Assembly (NCBI GenBank): GCA_022226935.1
Contig: CP092081.1
Span: 2,304,527 to 2,368,526, forward strand
DNA: 64,000 nt
From: Nitrospira sp.
Lineage (GTDB): Bacteria; Nitrospirota; Nitrospiria; Nitrospirales; Nitrospiraceae
Direction of reading: 5' to 3'
Shown: positions 8,956 through 18,653 of the stretch, piece by piece
Layout: every line of letters starts with the position of its first letter
Position numbering within the stretch: position 1 is the first letter of the stretch
Program-made: the position numbers and the translations under genes
The notes under the pieces: generated by a model
The model's database searches: none
Seen by the model: the letters and a program-made list of their open reading frames with translations, nothing else
What the model was told of the DNA's origin: nothing

Positions 8956-9677
8956 CTAGGTTGAAGCGGTTTTACGCTGCCCAGATGATGTGTCCAGATT
9001 TTCCGGGCTTGTTCATCAACCCGTTCTATTTTGCAAGAAAGGGGCTATATGATAGCATCCGTGGCCTTGCGCCCAGCATCACGGGGCGTGTCCTGGATGT
9101 TGGCTGCGGAACGCAGCCCTATCGGCGGTTATTTTTGACCGCTGACTATACGGGAATGGAACTGGACACGCAGGAGAATCGCGCTTGCAAGCGGGCAGAC
9201 GTGTTCTATGGCGGCCATGCCTTTCCATTCGATGGGGAAAGTTTTGATTCCCTCGTGTGCAGTCAGGTGTTGGAGCACGTCTTCACACCAGGGGAGTTTG
9301 TTCGAGAACTTCATCGAGTGCTCAGGCCGGGAGGATTCTTGCTCCTGACAGTGCCTTTCGTGTGGGACGAGCATGAACAGCCATATGATTATGCGCGGTA
9401 CACTTCGTTTGGCCTCCTTGCTCTGATGAGGGAGGCTGGCTTTGAGGTTGTCGAACATGTCAAAACAATGGGAGATGTTCGAGTGCTCTGCCAACTGGTG
9501 AACGCGTATCTGTATAAAGTGACGGTGAGTAAGAGCCCATACCTTAATCTTCTCAGCACCCTGCTATTGATGGCACCTATCAACCTCTTCGGAGCCGCAG
9601 CACGATTCGTTGCCCCTTCAAATCTTGATCTGTACCTCGATAACGTCATTCTGGCGAAAAAAGTAGGACCCGAATGA
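8949..9677 (+). CDS. Class I SAM-dependent methyltransferase
   Basis: A 242-residue protein from ATG 8949, overlapping the upstream stop by seven bases. It has a textbook Methyltransf_11 core: motif I VLDVGCGTQPYRRLF, strand-2 acidic residue in YTGMELD, post-I SFDSLVCSQVLEHV and motif III VLRPGGFLLLTVPFVW. The C-terminal third contains a hydrophobic segment (LLSTLLLMAPINLFGAAARFV) that may dock it to the membrane, fitting work on a lipid-linked sugar. It overlaps the following epimerase by four bases. Confidence 0.83.
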   Translation: MLTRLKRFYAAQMMCPDFPGLFINPFYFARKGLYDSIRGLAPSITGRVLDVGCGTQPYRRLFLTADYTGMELDTQENRACKRADVFYGGHAFPFDGESFDSLVCSQVLEHVFTPGEFVRELHRVLRPGGFLLLTVPFVWDEHEQPYDYARYTSFGLLALMREAGFEVVEHVKTMGDVRVLCQLVNAYLYKVTVSKSPYLNLLSTLLLMAPINLFGAAARFVAPSNLDLYLDNVILAKKVGPE

Positions 9678-10663
9678 CAGGATCTGGAGACTTTTCAGGT
9701 TCAAATGTCCTGATTACCGGAGGGATGGGATTTATCGGTTCCAATCTGGCTCGAGAGCTGGTTGGAAAAGGAGCTTATGTAACGGTGGTTGATAGCCTCG
9801 TTCCAGAGTATGGCGGAAATCTATTCAATATTGGGGACATAGAAGGAAAAATCCGTGTCAATGTTTCCGATGTTCGTGACGAATACAGTTTCAGGCATCT
9901 CATTCAAGGACAAGATTTTTTGTTCAATTTGGCAGGGCAAACAAGCCACCTCGATTCGATGGAGAATCCCTATACGGATCTGGAGATCAATTGTCGCGCG
10001 CAGATGTCGATTTTGGAGGCTTGCCGTCGCTACCAACCAACTATCAAGATCGTCTTTGCGAGTACGAGACAAATCTATGGAAAGCCGGACTATCTGCCGG
10101 TGGATGAAAAGCATCTTCTTCGGCCGGTGGATGTGAATGGGATCAATAAGATGGCCGGGGAGTGGTATCACATCCTGTATAACAATGTGTATGACATTCG
10201 CTCCTGTGCATTACGCCTGACCAATACCTATGGGCCTCGGATGAGAATCAAAGATGCCAGGCAAACGTTTTTGGGGGTATGGATTCGTTTACTTGCTGAG
10301 GGAAAGCCGTTTGATGTGTGGGAAGGGCATCAACTTCGAGATTTCTCATTCGTCAGTGACGTCGTTGATGCGATGCTCTTGGCTGCGGTTAGTGATGAAG
10401 CCAATGGCCAGGTATTCAATCTCGGTGGAGAGCCGGCAATTAGTCTTAAGGAGCTTGCTGAGTTGCTTGTGAAGGTCGCTGCTGGGGGAAGTTATGTCCT
10501 ACGGTCGTTCCCCGGAGACCGGAAGCGAATCGACATCGGCGACTATTATGCGAATTTCGAGAAAATTCGAACGACACTTGGATGGGAACCTCAAGTCTCT
10601 TTAGAGCAAGGGCTTCGTCGCACGGTCGAGTTTTATCGGCTCCATCTTGCTCACTATCTTTAA
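9674..10663 (+). CDS. NAD-dependent epimerase/dehydratase-like extended SDR with an altered YxxxK motif
   Basis: A 329-residue protein starting at ATG 9674. The Rossmann glycine motif is GGMGFIGSN, the active-site Ser/Thr region is FASTRQIYG, and [12 protein letters not shown] is the usual substrate-domain motif, so it belongs with UDP-glucose 4-epimerase and dTDP-glucose 4,6-dehydratase relatives. At the place where these enzymes have Y-G-x-x-K the sequence reads NGINK: the lysine is kept but the catalytic tyrosine is asparagine. It may therefore do different chemistry or depend on another acid. A DegT aminotransferase follows, so a keto-sugar intermediate between them is plausible. Confidence 0.82.
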   Translation: MTGSGDFSGSNVLITGGMGFIGSNLARELVGKGAYVTVVDSLVPEYGGNLFNIGDIEGKIRVNVSDVRDEYSFRHLIQGQDFLFNLAGQTSHLDSMENPYTDLEINCRAQMSILEACRRYQPTIKIVFASTRQIYGKPDYLPVDEKHLLRPVDVNGINKMAGEWYHILYNNVYDIRSCALRLTNTYGPRMRIKDARQTFLGVWIRLLAEGKPFDVWEGHQLRDFSFVSDVVDAMLLAAVSDEANGQVFNLGGEPAISLKELAELLVKVAAGGSYVLRSFPGDRKRIDIGDYYANFEKIRTTLGWEPQVSLEQGLRRTVEFYRLHLAHYL

Positions 10664-10689
10664 GAAGACGCGTCGTGTCGCATTTGCCC

Positions 10690-11814
10690 ATGATTCCGGC
10701 CGCTAACCCCCTAGCAGACTATCTTGCTCGGAAGCGAGAGATTGATCAGGCGATCCAGCGTGTTCTTTCGGAAGGCCGGTATATTCTGGGGCCGGAGGTT
10801 GCCGCATTCGAGCAGGAGTTTGCCTCCTTTCTAGGGGCTGAGTTTACGGTTGGGGTAGGCAGCGGCACAGAAGCGTTACATGCGGCTCTGCGCGTCTGCG
10901 GTATAGGCCCGGGTGATGTTGTGATGACGGTGTCTCATACCGCCGTGGCTACAGTTGCTGCAATCGAGTTAGCCGGCGCGATTCCGCTGCTTGTTGATAT
11001 TGATCCCAGGAGCTATACCCTTGATGTCAATCAGCTTGAAGAGACACTCCTGGCGAGCCGGTCGTTGCGCATCAAAGCGCTGATTCCTGTCCATCTCTAT
11101 GGTCATCCGACGGATATGTCTTCGATCATGAGCATAGCGGAGCGGTTCAATTTGAAGGTGATTGAGGACTGTGCCCAATCCCATGGAGCATCGATCGGTG
11201 CACGGAAAGTCGGAACGTGGGGGCATCTGGCCGCATTCAGTTTTTACCCCACCAAGAATCTGGGGGCTCTGGGAGATGGCGGGGCGGTAGTGACCAATGA
11301 TCCGATACTGGCTGCTCGTGTAGCGTTGTTTCGTGAATATGGTTGGAAGGAACGCTATATCAGCGAGATGTCCGGTGCCAACTCCAGGCTCGATGAACTC
11401 CAGGCCGCCATACTGCGTGTCAAACTTCGATTTCTTGGGCAGGACAATGTGAAGCGGCAGGAAGTGGCGAGTCAGTATGATTCGATGTTGTCTGGATCGT
11501 CTCTCATTATACCCCGAACGCACCCTGGCTATACGCATGTTTATCACCAGTATGTCATCCGCACTCCTCGCCGTGACGCATTGAAGCAATTTTTAGCCAG
11601 ATCTTCTGTGGGATCGCTGATCCATTATCCTGTTCCAGTGCATCTCCAACCTGCGTACCGCGATTGCCTGCTCGCACCGGGAGGGCTTCCTGAGACGGAG
11701 CGGATCTCTGGTGAAATCCTCAGTCTCCCCATCCATCCGCACCTGACTGCTGATGAGGTTCGTCGTGTCGGCAATGTGATTCTGTCATGGCTTCAGCAGG
11801 ATTCCCAGCCCTAG
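10690..11814 (+). CDS. DegT/DnrJ/EryC1/StrS family sugar aminotransferase
   Basis: A 374-residue PLP-dependent aminotransferase. ATG 10690 is taken as the start because the family begins with the [19 protein letters not shown] segment; a GTG at 10675 would add five residues. The lysine that binds PLP is in [16 protein letters not shown], preceded by EDCAQSHGA, and substrate-pocket motifs [11 protein letters not shown] and HLYGHPTDM are present. Enzymes of this family aminate nucleotide-linked 3- or 4-keto sugars using glutamate. With the upstream epimerase-like gene it may make an amino-deoxy sugar for the surface glycan. Confidence 0.9.
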   Translation: MIPAANPLADYLARKREIDQAIQRVLSEGRYILGPEVAAFEQEFASFLGAEFTVGVGSGTEALHAALRVCGIGPGDVVMTVSHTAVATVAAIELAGAIPLLVDIDPRSYTLDVNQLEETLLASRSLRIKALIPVHLYGHPTDMSSIMSIAERFNLKVIEDCAQSHGASIGARKVGTWGHLAAFSFYPTKNLGALGDGGAVVTNDPILAARVALFREYGWKERYISEMSGANSRLDELQAAILRVKLRFLGQDNVKRQEVASQYDSMLSGSSLIIPRTHPGYTHVYHQYVIRTPRRDALKQFLARSSVGSLIHYPVPVHLQPAYRDCLLAPGGLPETERISGEILSLPIHPHLTADEVRRVGNVILSWLQQDSQP

Positions 11815-11817
11815 GTG

Positions 11818-12834
11818 ATGCGCTATTTCTGCACATATTTTGACCGCAATTATCTCTCGCGCGGATTGGCGTTGTATCGCTCTCTTACTCGGACCTCCTC
11901 TTCGTTTCAACTATGGATTCTTTGCATGGACGGTGAAAGTTATGATTTGCTGACTCGATTCCAACTACCGTATGTTCAGCTGATCTCGATAGCGGAACTC
12001 GAAGCCGCTGATCCTGAGTTGTCAGCGACGAAAGCAACACGTTCGAGGATTGAGTACTATTTTACCTGTTCTCCATCTCTTCCATTGTACATACTCAGGT
12101 CCAGTGCTGAGATTGACGTCATTACTTATGTTGATGCGGATTTGTATTTCTTTTCGGACGCTGAGCCGGTTTTTCAAGCGTTCACCGGAAATTCGATTGG
12201 AGTTACCGGTCATCGATTTGCCAAGTCGTTCCTTCATTTGGAGGAGTATGGACGGTACAACGTGGGATGGCTCATGTTTCGGAACAATCAAGAGGGCTTG
12301 GCTTGCTTGAAATGGTGGCGTCAACGATGTCTTGAATGGTGCTATGACAGGTCCGAGGCCGGCCGTTTCGCAGATCAGAAATATCTGGATGAATGGCCGA
12401 GCCGTTTCCCTGGAGTGATTGTACTCGACCATGCTGGGTTGAACGCTGCTCCATGGAACCTTGGCGGGACCGTAATAACTCAGACCGAAGCCGGGATTCA
12501 GATTGATGGTCAGCCTCTTGTTGCATTTCATTTCCACGGATTCAAACGCATCCGGCAATGGCTCTATGATCCAAATTTGAGTGATTATCAGGTTCAATCA
12601 TCGATAGCCATGCGGCGAGGAATTTTTGCCCCCTACCTCCGCGAAATGGCCGCGATCGAGGTTGAACTGAAGCAGCTGCATAACCGGACCTCTCCAGTGA
12701 CCTCGCTCAAGCGTGGGAGCGGCAACCGTCTCAAGGTCGTTCGACCTGAAAACGGCGTGCGGCGATGGTTGAGGGTCGGTCGTAGGCTTATCATGGGGCA
12801 GTACCTCGTTCAAGTGAATGGGCATGTGCTGTAG
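11818..12834 (+). CDS. Glycosyltransferase (GT-A fold, GT8-like)
   Basis: A 338-residue protein beginning at ATG 11818, or at the GTG directly before it at 11815. The N-terminus MRYFCTYFDRNYLSRGLALY and the DxD-type metal site ITYVDADLYFF are like those of GT8-related or nucleotide-diphospho-sugar transferases in polysaccharide loci; YNVGWLMFRNN and the HFHGFKRIR patch are further conserved-looking segments. It probably adds one sugar to the growing chain. It sits one codon after the aminotransferase stop, which supports co-translation. Confidence 0.72.
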   Translation: MRYFCTYFDRNYLSRGLALYRSLTRTSSSFQLWILCMDGESYDLLTRFQLPYVQLISIAELEAADPELSATKATRSRIEYYFTCSPSLPLYILRSSAEIDVITYVDADLYFFSDAEPVFQAFTGNSIGVTGHRFAKSFLHLEEYGRYNVGWLMFRNNQEGLACLKWWRQRCLEWCYDRSEAGRFADQKYLDEWPSRFPGVIVLDHAGLNAAPWNLGGTVITQTEAGIQIDGQPLVAFHFHGFKRIRQWLYDPNLSDYQVQSSIAMRRGIFAPYLREMAAIEVELKQLHNRTSPVTSLKRGSGNRLKVVRPENGVRRWLRVGRRLIMGQYLVQVNGHVL

Positions 12835-12956
12835 CTATGAAGCTCTGGCAGCACTTAAAGATCATCATATGATGGGTCGTGTATGACCGTTGAACAGATT
12901 GTGTGCGGGACCCTGCCAATGGGCTTGCGTAAGCCGCTAGTCAACGCCTTTCGCGA

Positions 12957-13886
12957 ATGAGACAACCAATGCCTGCTCCGTTTCCCCGTATCTCGATCGT
13001 CACGCCCTGTCTCAATGGAAGGCCGTTCATCGAAGAAGCGATTCAGAGTGTTCTCGATCAAGACTATCCCAATGTCGAACATATTATCGTTGACGGCGGA
13101 TCGACGGACGGGACTCTCGATGTTCTCAAAAAATATTCTCATCTGCGAGTAATCAGTGAGCCCGACCAAGGGCTGTACGACGCTCTCAATAAGGGTGTGC
13201 GATTAAGCACCGGTGACATCATCGGTCATTTGAATTGCGATGATCTTTACGAGAAACGTATATTGGGAGAAGTAGCCAGAATGTTTGCGATGTCTCCAGA
13301 AATCGATGCGATATGTGGCGGCGCTGAGGTATTTGAGTGCAATGATGGAAGGGATAAGCGAATCATTGCTCAATACATGAGGCCTCGAGATTTGGAGTTG
13401 TCGGTCGAAAGCGTGACCCTCGGTCCGGCCATCACCAATGCCAGATTTTTTAGGCGCAAGATATATGAAGGAGTAGGTCTCTATAACTCACGGTTCCGCA
13501 TCGCGGCTGATCGAGAGTTTCTTCTTCGCGCGGCTTTGGCGAGAACAAGAAGCGCCGCTATGCAAACGGTCTTGTATCACTACCGCGTGCATCCTCAATC
13601 TTTGACTTTTCATCCTAATAGTCCGCATCGCCTCAGGATGCTTGATGAGTTCCTGGAGGTTGCGGAAGCGCAGATGTGTGCCAATGACAAACCCGCATGG
13701 CAGGACGCCTTCTGTAGGAAATGGCATGCGAGAACGACGGCTGAAGCCACACTACGAGCTCTACGCGAGAAGAAATACACATTAGCATTGAGTTACGCGA
13801 AACGTGGGAGAGGCCGCACGCCGGCTTGGCCGATTACCTTTATGGAGGTTCTGCTCCGAAGGGTGACGACTGGGAAAAGCCATTAA
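12957..13886 (+). CDS. Glycosyltransferase family 2
   Basis: A 309-residue GT2 enzyme: ISIVTPCLNGRPFIEEAI, then IIVDGGSTDGTLDVL, then the metal-binding acidic patch GHLNCDDLYEK, and ITNARFFRRKIYEGVG toward the acceptor side. It lacks membrane helices, so it should act at the cytoplasmic face on a lipid-linked acceptor. A 122-base gap precedes it, the first sizeable break in the locus; the gap holds a perfect 12-base palindrome (CATCATATGATG, 12863-12874) that could be a protein-binding site, and no other gene. Confidence 0.88.
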   Translation: MRQPMPAPFPRISIVTPCLNGRPFIEEAIQSVLDQDYPNVEHIIVDGGSTDGTLDVLKKYSHLRVISEPDQGLYDALNKGVRLSTGDIIGHLNCDDLYEKRILGEVARMFAMSPEIDAICGGAEVFECNDGRDKRIIAQYMRPRDLELSVESVTLGPAITNARFFRRKIYEGVGLYNSRFRIAADREFLLRAALARTRSAAMQTVLYHYRVHPQSLTFHPNSPHRLRMLDEFLEVAEAQMCANDKPAWQDAFCRKWHARTTAEATLRALREKKYTLALSYAKRGRGRTPAWPITFMEVLLRRVTTGKSH

Positions 13887-13892
13887 GCTAAG

Positions 13893-14744
13893 ATGCACTC
13901 CGTGAAAGTTTCTTTGATTGTAGCGACCGTCGGGCGAGATATCGAATTGCAAAGGCTGTTGATCTCATTAACGGCACAAACTTATACCGATTTTGAATTA
14001 ATCGTAGTCGATCAAAATACTGATGATCGTGCATGGAACGTGATCGCTCCATTTTTCGATCGTATGGCGATTACCCATCTTACGTCGCCTCGCGGTGTTT
14101 CTCGCGCACGCAATGTGGGAATTCACAAGGTAACGGGAGATATCGTAGGGTTTCCCGATGACGATTGTTGGTACCCACCGATGCTGTTGGAATTACTGGT
14201 TGCACGTTTTCACACGGCTGGCAACTACGATGGTGTAACTGGACGTATCGTGAATGAGACGAACTCTGTGAGTGGGGATGCTCGGTTTGATAGACGCTCT
14301 GGACGTATCACGCTGTCGAATCTTTGGCGTCGTGCCTGTGCGGCCACGATATTTTTAAGCAAGGAGACCATCGAGGCCATCGGGGGCTTCGATGAAGAAT
14401 TAGGTCCCGGAGCCAGAACGCCATGGGGAGGAGCTGAAGATATCGACTATCCTGCGAGAGCCATCAAGGCCGGCCGTAAAATCTTTTACGACTCAAAAAT
14501 TTGCGTATTTCATCCTGATTTGTCTATCACGGCGCAAGCCGATGAGCTAAGACGGGCGTATTCGTATGGTGCAGGAATAGGGCGTGTGTGGAAGAGACAG
14601 AAATTTCCGATGTGGATCATCGGATATTACCTGCTGCGTCCGCTTGTAGGCGCATGTATCAGCCTCGTCATGGGCCGCTGGATGCGGGCGCGGTATCGGT
14701 GGGCGTCGTTTCGAGGTAGGTTGAGCGGAGTGTTGTCCAATTGA
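13893..14744 (+). CDS. Glycosyltransferase family 2
   Basis: A 283-residue GT2 protein with SLIVATVGRDIELQRLL at the start, the donor-binding ELIVVDQNTDDRAW, and the acidic DxD-type site VGFPDDDCWYPP. GGFDEELGPGARTPWGGAED is the usual second-domain motif containing the catalytic base region (ED). A weakly hydrophobic segment lies near the C-terminus. Six bases separate it from the previous GT2 gene, so the two are surely in one transcript. Confidence 0.87.
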   Translation: MHSVKVSLIVATVGRDIELQRLLISLTAQTYTDFELIVVDQNTDDRAWNVIAPFFDRMAITHLTSPRGVSRARNVGIHKVTGDIVGFPDDDCWYPPMLLELLVARFHTAGNYDGVTGRIVNETNSVSGDARFDRRSGRITLSNLWRRACAATIFLSKETIEAIGGFDEELGPGARTPWGGAEDIDYPARAIKAGRKIFYDSKICVFHPDLSITAQADELRRAYSYGAGIGRVWKRQKFPMWIIGYYLLRPLVGACISLVMGRWMRARYRWASFRGRLSGVLSN

Positions 14745-14771
14745 ATTCGTGGTCATGGCCTGTGTGAGAAA

Positions 14772-15854
14772 ATGAGGGTATTGGAAATCGTCGCGTCCGG
14801 AGAGATTGGGGGAGGAACTAATCATGTGTTGCAGATTTTGCAGGGTTTCAAACATGACGCCACGCTCGCTCTCGTCACCCAACGTGAATCATACTTGGTC
14901 ACCAAGGCCAGGGAGATCGGCATTCCATGTTTCACTCTCGATTTTTTTGCAGGGCGGTTAAATCCTCGCGTTCCCTTCGGCCTTCACAGAATTCTGAAGT
15001 CTGTACAGCCACAGATCGTTCATGTCCACGGCGGCCGAGCGGCATTTTTTCTGGCACTTACGGGAAGCGCCGTCCCCTCTGTCTACACTGTCCACGGGTT
15101 TCATTTCGTCTATAAGTCGTTCCCCTTTCGTTGGTTCGGGAGAGAGGCTGAACGATTTATATTGAGCTACGTGAATCATGTAATTTTCGTTTCGAAGTTC
15201 GACCAGAAGCTCGCCCAATCCCATCACATGTTATCTCCGAATACCTCAAATTCCATCATTTATAATGGGATACCTTCCTTTCCTGTCATACCCGATGATC
15301 GAATCCATGGGCGTTTGATAGGTTTCGTGGCTCGTCTTGAACCGCAAAAAGACCCGCTGCTCTTTCTGGATAGTTTGATGGAGCTTCCCGGGTATCAAGC
15401 GGTGATCATCGGAACGGGAGCTCTAGAAATGACCGTTCAGAAAGAAATTGAGCGTAAACGATTGGGAAATCGCGTGACCATGTTGGGCGGTCTCTCACAT
15501 GAGGAAACATTAAAGGCGATGAGAGAGCTTCAGGTTATAGTGATGACGTCGCGCTGGGAAGGATTGCCGTTGATTACCCTTGAAGCAATGAGAGCGGGTG
15601 TGCCTGTCGTGGCTACTGATGTCGGAGGGATGGGAGAGATTATTGAAAATGGGAAGAGTGGCGTGCTCGTTGCAAACCGAACGGCAACAGATATTGCTCT
15701 GGCGGTGAAGCGCGTGTGTCAGGACAAAGATTTTCGAGTGAAGCTTGTGAGGGAAGCTCACGCCAGGGTGGGCGAAATGTTTTCAGAACAGACCATGTTG
15801 TCCCGAGTGCGAGAGGTTTATGAAAAAGTTGCTCCTGCTGGCCCGGTTGCCTAG
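14772..15854 (+). CDS. Glycosyltransferase family 4
   Basis: A 360-residue GT-B enzyme. The N-terminal domain has ASGEIGGGTNHVLQIL and VHVHGGRAAFF; the C-terminal domain has the strand GFVARLEPQKDPLLFL and the E-x7-E donor motif SRWEGLPLITLEAMRAG, followed by PVVATDVGGMGEII. This is the standard GT4 layout for retaining hexosyl transfer from a nucleotide sugar. It is the last gene before the 135-base gap at which base composition changes. Confidence 0.9.
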   Translation: MRVLEIVASGEIGGGTNHVLQILQGFKHDATLALVTQRESYLVTKAREIGIPCFTLDFFAGRLNPRVPFGLHRILKSVQPQIVHVHGGRAAFFLALTGSAVPSVYTVHGFHFVYKSFPFRWFGREAERFILSYVNHVIFVSKFDQKLAQSHHMLSPNTSNSIIYNGIPSFPVIPDDRIHGRLIGFVARLEPQKDPLLFLDSLMELPGYQAVIIGTGALEMTVQKEIERKRLGNRVTMLGGLSHEETLKAMRELQVIVMTSRWEGLPLITLEAMRAGVPVVATDVGGMGEIIENGKSGVLVANRTATDIALAVKRVCQDKDFRVKLVREAHARVGEMFSEQTMLSRVREVYEKVAPAGPVA

Positions 15855-15989
15855 GGGGATTCATGGTGCCCCGCTATCGGTCGTCTCGTTAGCGGAAAGA
15901 CACGGCTTCTTCTTTTCGTATGAATGAGCGACGAGAGTAGTTGAATATTTGTGTAACGGGCGCTTGCTGTTGGAGGTACTAGCCGTTTT

Positions 15990-17129
15990 ATGAAGGTCGC
16001 CATCGTCCATGACTGGCTGACTGGGATGCGGGGCGGCGAGCGGTGCCTGGAGGCGTTTTGCGAGCTGTTTCCTGATGCCGATGTGTATACCCTGCTCCAC
16101 ATCAAAAGGAGCGTGTCTCTCACGATCGAGCGCCATCGAATCAGGACCAGTTTCATTCAGTCGTTGCCGCTCGCCGAGCGATACTACCGGTACTACCTTC
16201 CGTTGTTTCCCCTTGCCATCGAGCGATTCCGCCTGCCGGCCTACGACCTGGTCTTAAGTTCGAGCCATTGCGTCGCCAAGGGCATTCGCCCGCCGGCAGG
16301 AGCAAAACATCTCTGCTACATCCATGCGCCTATGCGGTATGTATGGGATCAGTTCGAGAATTATGCCGGCGGCGGACGGTCGGGAGTGTTGGCGAGATTG
16401 GGGATGACACTCTTTCGGAAGCGGTTGCAGGAGTGGGATATCGCCTCCGCTACGCGGGTGGATCAATTCGTTGCCAATTCTCACAACATCGCCCGGAAGG
16501 TGGAAGGGCATTATCATCGCTCGGCGGCAGTGCTGCACCCGCCGGTCGATTGGCAGACATTTCAAGCCGCGGAGCAATCAGAAGACTTCTATTTCATGGT
16601 CACGGCCTTTGCCCCGTATAAACGGGTTGATCTGGCCATCCAAGCGTGCAATGTTATGAAACGGCGGCTGAAGATCATCGGCAAGGGGCAGGAGGAGGCG
16701 CGGTTGCGCAAGCTTGCCGGACCGACGGTGGAGTTTCTCGGCTGGCAGCCGGACAGCGTCGTACGGGATCATTACGCTCGCTGTCGAGCGTTACTCTTTC
16801 CCGGGGAAGAAGATTTTGGTATCGTTCCCTTGGAAGCAATGGCTTGCGGCAAGCCGGTGGTGGCTTTCGGGCGCGGAGGGGCCTTGGAAACCGTGGTGCC
16901 GTTGCCGGGTGCCGGTTCTATGACCGGAGCGGGACAGTCTGCCACAGGAGTGTTTTTCTACACACAATCGGTCGAATCTCTCGTCGAAGCCATGGAGATC
17001 TACGAGCGTCGCCGGACCGAGTTTGACCCGCATGCTATCCGGGCTCACGTCGCCACATTCGACCGCCGGTTGTTCAAGGAGCGTCTGCAAGCCTTCGCAA
17101 TGGGGGCGTTGACGGGGACGACTTCGTAG
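15990..17129 (+). CDS. Glycosyltransferase family 4, WbaZ-like mannosyltransferase candidate
   Basis: A 379-residue GT-B protein. The start IVHDWLTGMRGGERCLEAF and the motifs HAPMRYVWDQFENYAGG and FVANSHNIARK are typical of the WbaZ/WcaI-like GT4 subgroup; the donor motif is FPGEEDFGIVPLEAMACG. The GDP-mannose genes manC and phosphomannomutase lie 2-4 kb downstream, which makes mannose a reasonable donor guess, but the sequence alone does not prove it. A GGAGG at 15972-15976 is a somewhat distant ribosome site. Codon use looks more GC-rich than in the genes before it. Confidence 0.85.
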   Translation: MKVAIVHDWLTGMRGGERCLEAFCELFPDADVYTLLHIKRSVSLTIERHRIRTSFIQSLPLAERYYRYYLPLFPLAIERFRLPAYDLVLSSSHCVAKGIRPPAGAKHLCYIHAPMRYVWDQFENYAGGGRSGVLARLGMTLFRKRLQEWDIASATRVDQFVANSHNIARKVEGHYHRSAAVLHPPVDWQTFQAAEQSEDFYFMVTAFAPYKRVDLAIQACNVMKRRLKIIGKGQEEARLRKLAGPTVEFLGWQPDSVVRDHYARCRALLFPGEEDFGIVPLEAMACGKPVVAFGRGGALETVVPLPGAGSMTGAGQSATGVFFYTQSVESLVEAMEIYERRRTEFDPHAIRAHVATFDRRLFKERLQAFAMGALTGTTS

Positions 17130-17136
17130 AGGGCGC

Positions 17137-18537
17137 ATGCTCAAACGCCACTCCCAATTCCTCAAGAGCCTCTTATTCTGTATCGATCTCGGGCTGATCT
17201 GCGCCTGCTGGGTCGGGGCCTACTACCTGCGTTTTTCAGAGATCGTCGAGCCTGCCACCAAAGGCATTCCCCCTCTCCGGATCTATCTGCTGTTGCTCGT
17301 CCCGATCATTGCCGTCTGGGGCATGTCGTTCCAAGCCTTCGACCTCTACCGTCCGCGGCGGATGGGCACACGGCTGTCGGAGTTTTTTGATGTCGCGAAG
17401 GCCAATACCCTGTCCGTGCTGATTCTGGTCGCGTTGACGTTTTTCTTCCGGCAGTACGAATATTCCCGGTTGGTGCTGCTGTATTTCTGGCTGTTGAACC
17501 TCATTACCTTGGGCTTTTCGCGGGTGCTGTTTCGGGAAGCGCTCCGATTCCTGCGTCGGCACGGATACAATCAACGCCATGCGCTGGTCATCGGCACGAG
17601 TCGGCTGGGGCGCCGGGTCGTGGAGGCACTGGCTCAGCACCCCGAACTGGGCGTGAAGGTGCATGGGTTCTTGAGCGCAGATTCCCGCAAGGTGGGTGAA
17701 CGGATCAACGGGGTGGCGGTGATCGGCCGGTATGATGATCTCCAGGAACGTGTCCAGTCCGGCATCGATATCGTGTTTGTCTGCCTGCCTCCGGAAGATG
17801 AGCAGTGGGCGGAGAAGATGTTCGGGTTGCTGGCTACCACTATGGTCGAGGTGAAGGCGCTGCCGGCCATGTGCGAGTTCGTGAGCCTGCGGGCCGAAGC
17901 GGAAATGTTCGAAGGGCTTCCGCTGATTACGTTGCAGGGATCGCCTCTCTATGGCTGGAATCTGGTCATTAAGCGAGTGCTGGACGTCGTCGGGGCCTTC
18001 GGGGCGCTGGTCGTCTTTTCGCCGGTCTTATGCCTGGTCGCGGCTTTGGTGAAACTGACGTCTCCCGGTCCGGTCTTTTTCCGCCAGCTTCGGATGGGCC
18101 TGGATGGGCAGGCCTTTGAGATGTTGAAGTTTCGGTCGATGAAAGTGGACGCGGAATCCGAGACGGGGCCAGTCTGGACACAACCGGATGATGATCGCCG
18201 GACGCCGATCGGGGCCTTCCTGCGGCGGACCAGTTTGGATGAGCTTCCTCAGTTTTGGAATGTCTTGCGCGGAGAGATGAGCATCGTGGGGCCACGGCCC
18301 GAACGGCCTGAGTTCATCGCCCGCTTTCGAGAAACGCTGCCCCAATACATGCTTCGACACAAGATGAAAGCCGGCATCACCGGATGGGCGCAAATCAACG
18401 GTTGGCGGGGGAATACGTCGCTGGAAAAGCGGATCGAGCACGATTTGTATTACATCGAGCATTGGTCGATCTGGTTTGATATCAAAATCATGCTGCTCAC
18501 GTTCTGGCGAGGGTTCGTTCACCGGCATGCCTATTGA
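17137..18537 (+). CDS. Undecaprenyl-phosphate sugar phosphotransferase (exopolysaccharide priming enzyme, WcaJ/EpsE-like)
   Basis: A 466-residue polyprenyl glycosylphosphotransferase. Residues 1-125 carry four or five membrane helices, residues 140-260 a Rossmann-like CoA-binding domain (HALVIGTSRLGRRVVEAL), and the last 200 residues the bacterial sugar transferase domain with its re-entrant helix (KRVLDVVGAFGALVVF), MLKFRSMKVDAE, DELPQFWNVLRGEMSIVGPR and AGITGWAQINGWRG. It loads the first sugar phosphate, usually glucose or galactose, onto undecaprenyl phosphate, so it starts the repeat unit of the glycan built by this locus. It follows the GT4 gene by seven bases. Confidence 0.93.
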   Translation: MLKRHSQFLKSLLFCIDLGLICACWVGAYYLRFSEIVEPATKGIPPLRIYLLLLVPIIAVWGMSFQAFDLYRPRRMGTRLSEFFDVAKANTLSVLILVALTFFFRQYEYSRLVLLYFWLLNLITLGFSRVLFREALRFLRRHGYNQRHALVIGTSRLGRRVVEALAQHPELGVKVHGFLSADSRKVGERINGVAVIGRYDDLQERVQSGIDIVFVCLPPEDEQWAEKMFGLLATTMVEVKALPAMCEFVSLRAEAEMFEGLPLITLQGSPLYGWNLVIKRVLDVVGAFGALVVFSPVLCLVAALVKLTSPGPVFFRQLRMGLDGQAFEMLKFRSMKVDAESETGPVWTQPDDDRRTPIGAFLRRTSLDELPQFWNVLRGEMSIVGPRPERPEFIARFRETLPQYMLRHKMKAGITGWAQINGWRGNTSLEKRIEHDLYYIEHWSIWFDIKIMLLTFWRGFVHRHAY

Positions 18538-18653
18538 GGGTGCTGTCTGTTGTTCACGTTCCCACGGGCCGAGACGCCCCTTCCCACAGGGCTGAGTGTT
18601 CTTGAGTTTCATGTGATGGCTTGTTAACATCGCCCCTGGTCGAAAGCCTTCGC

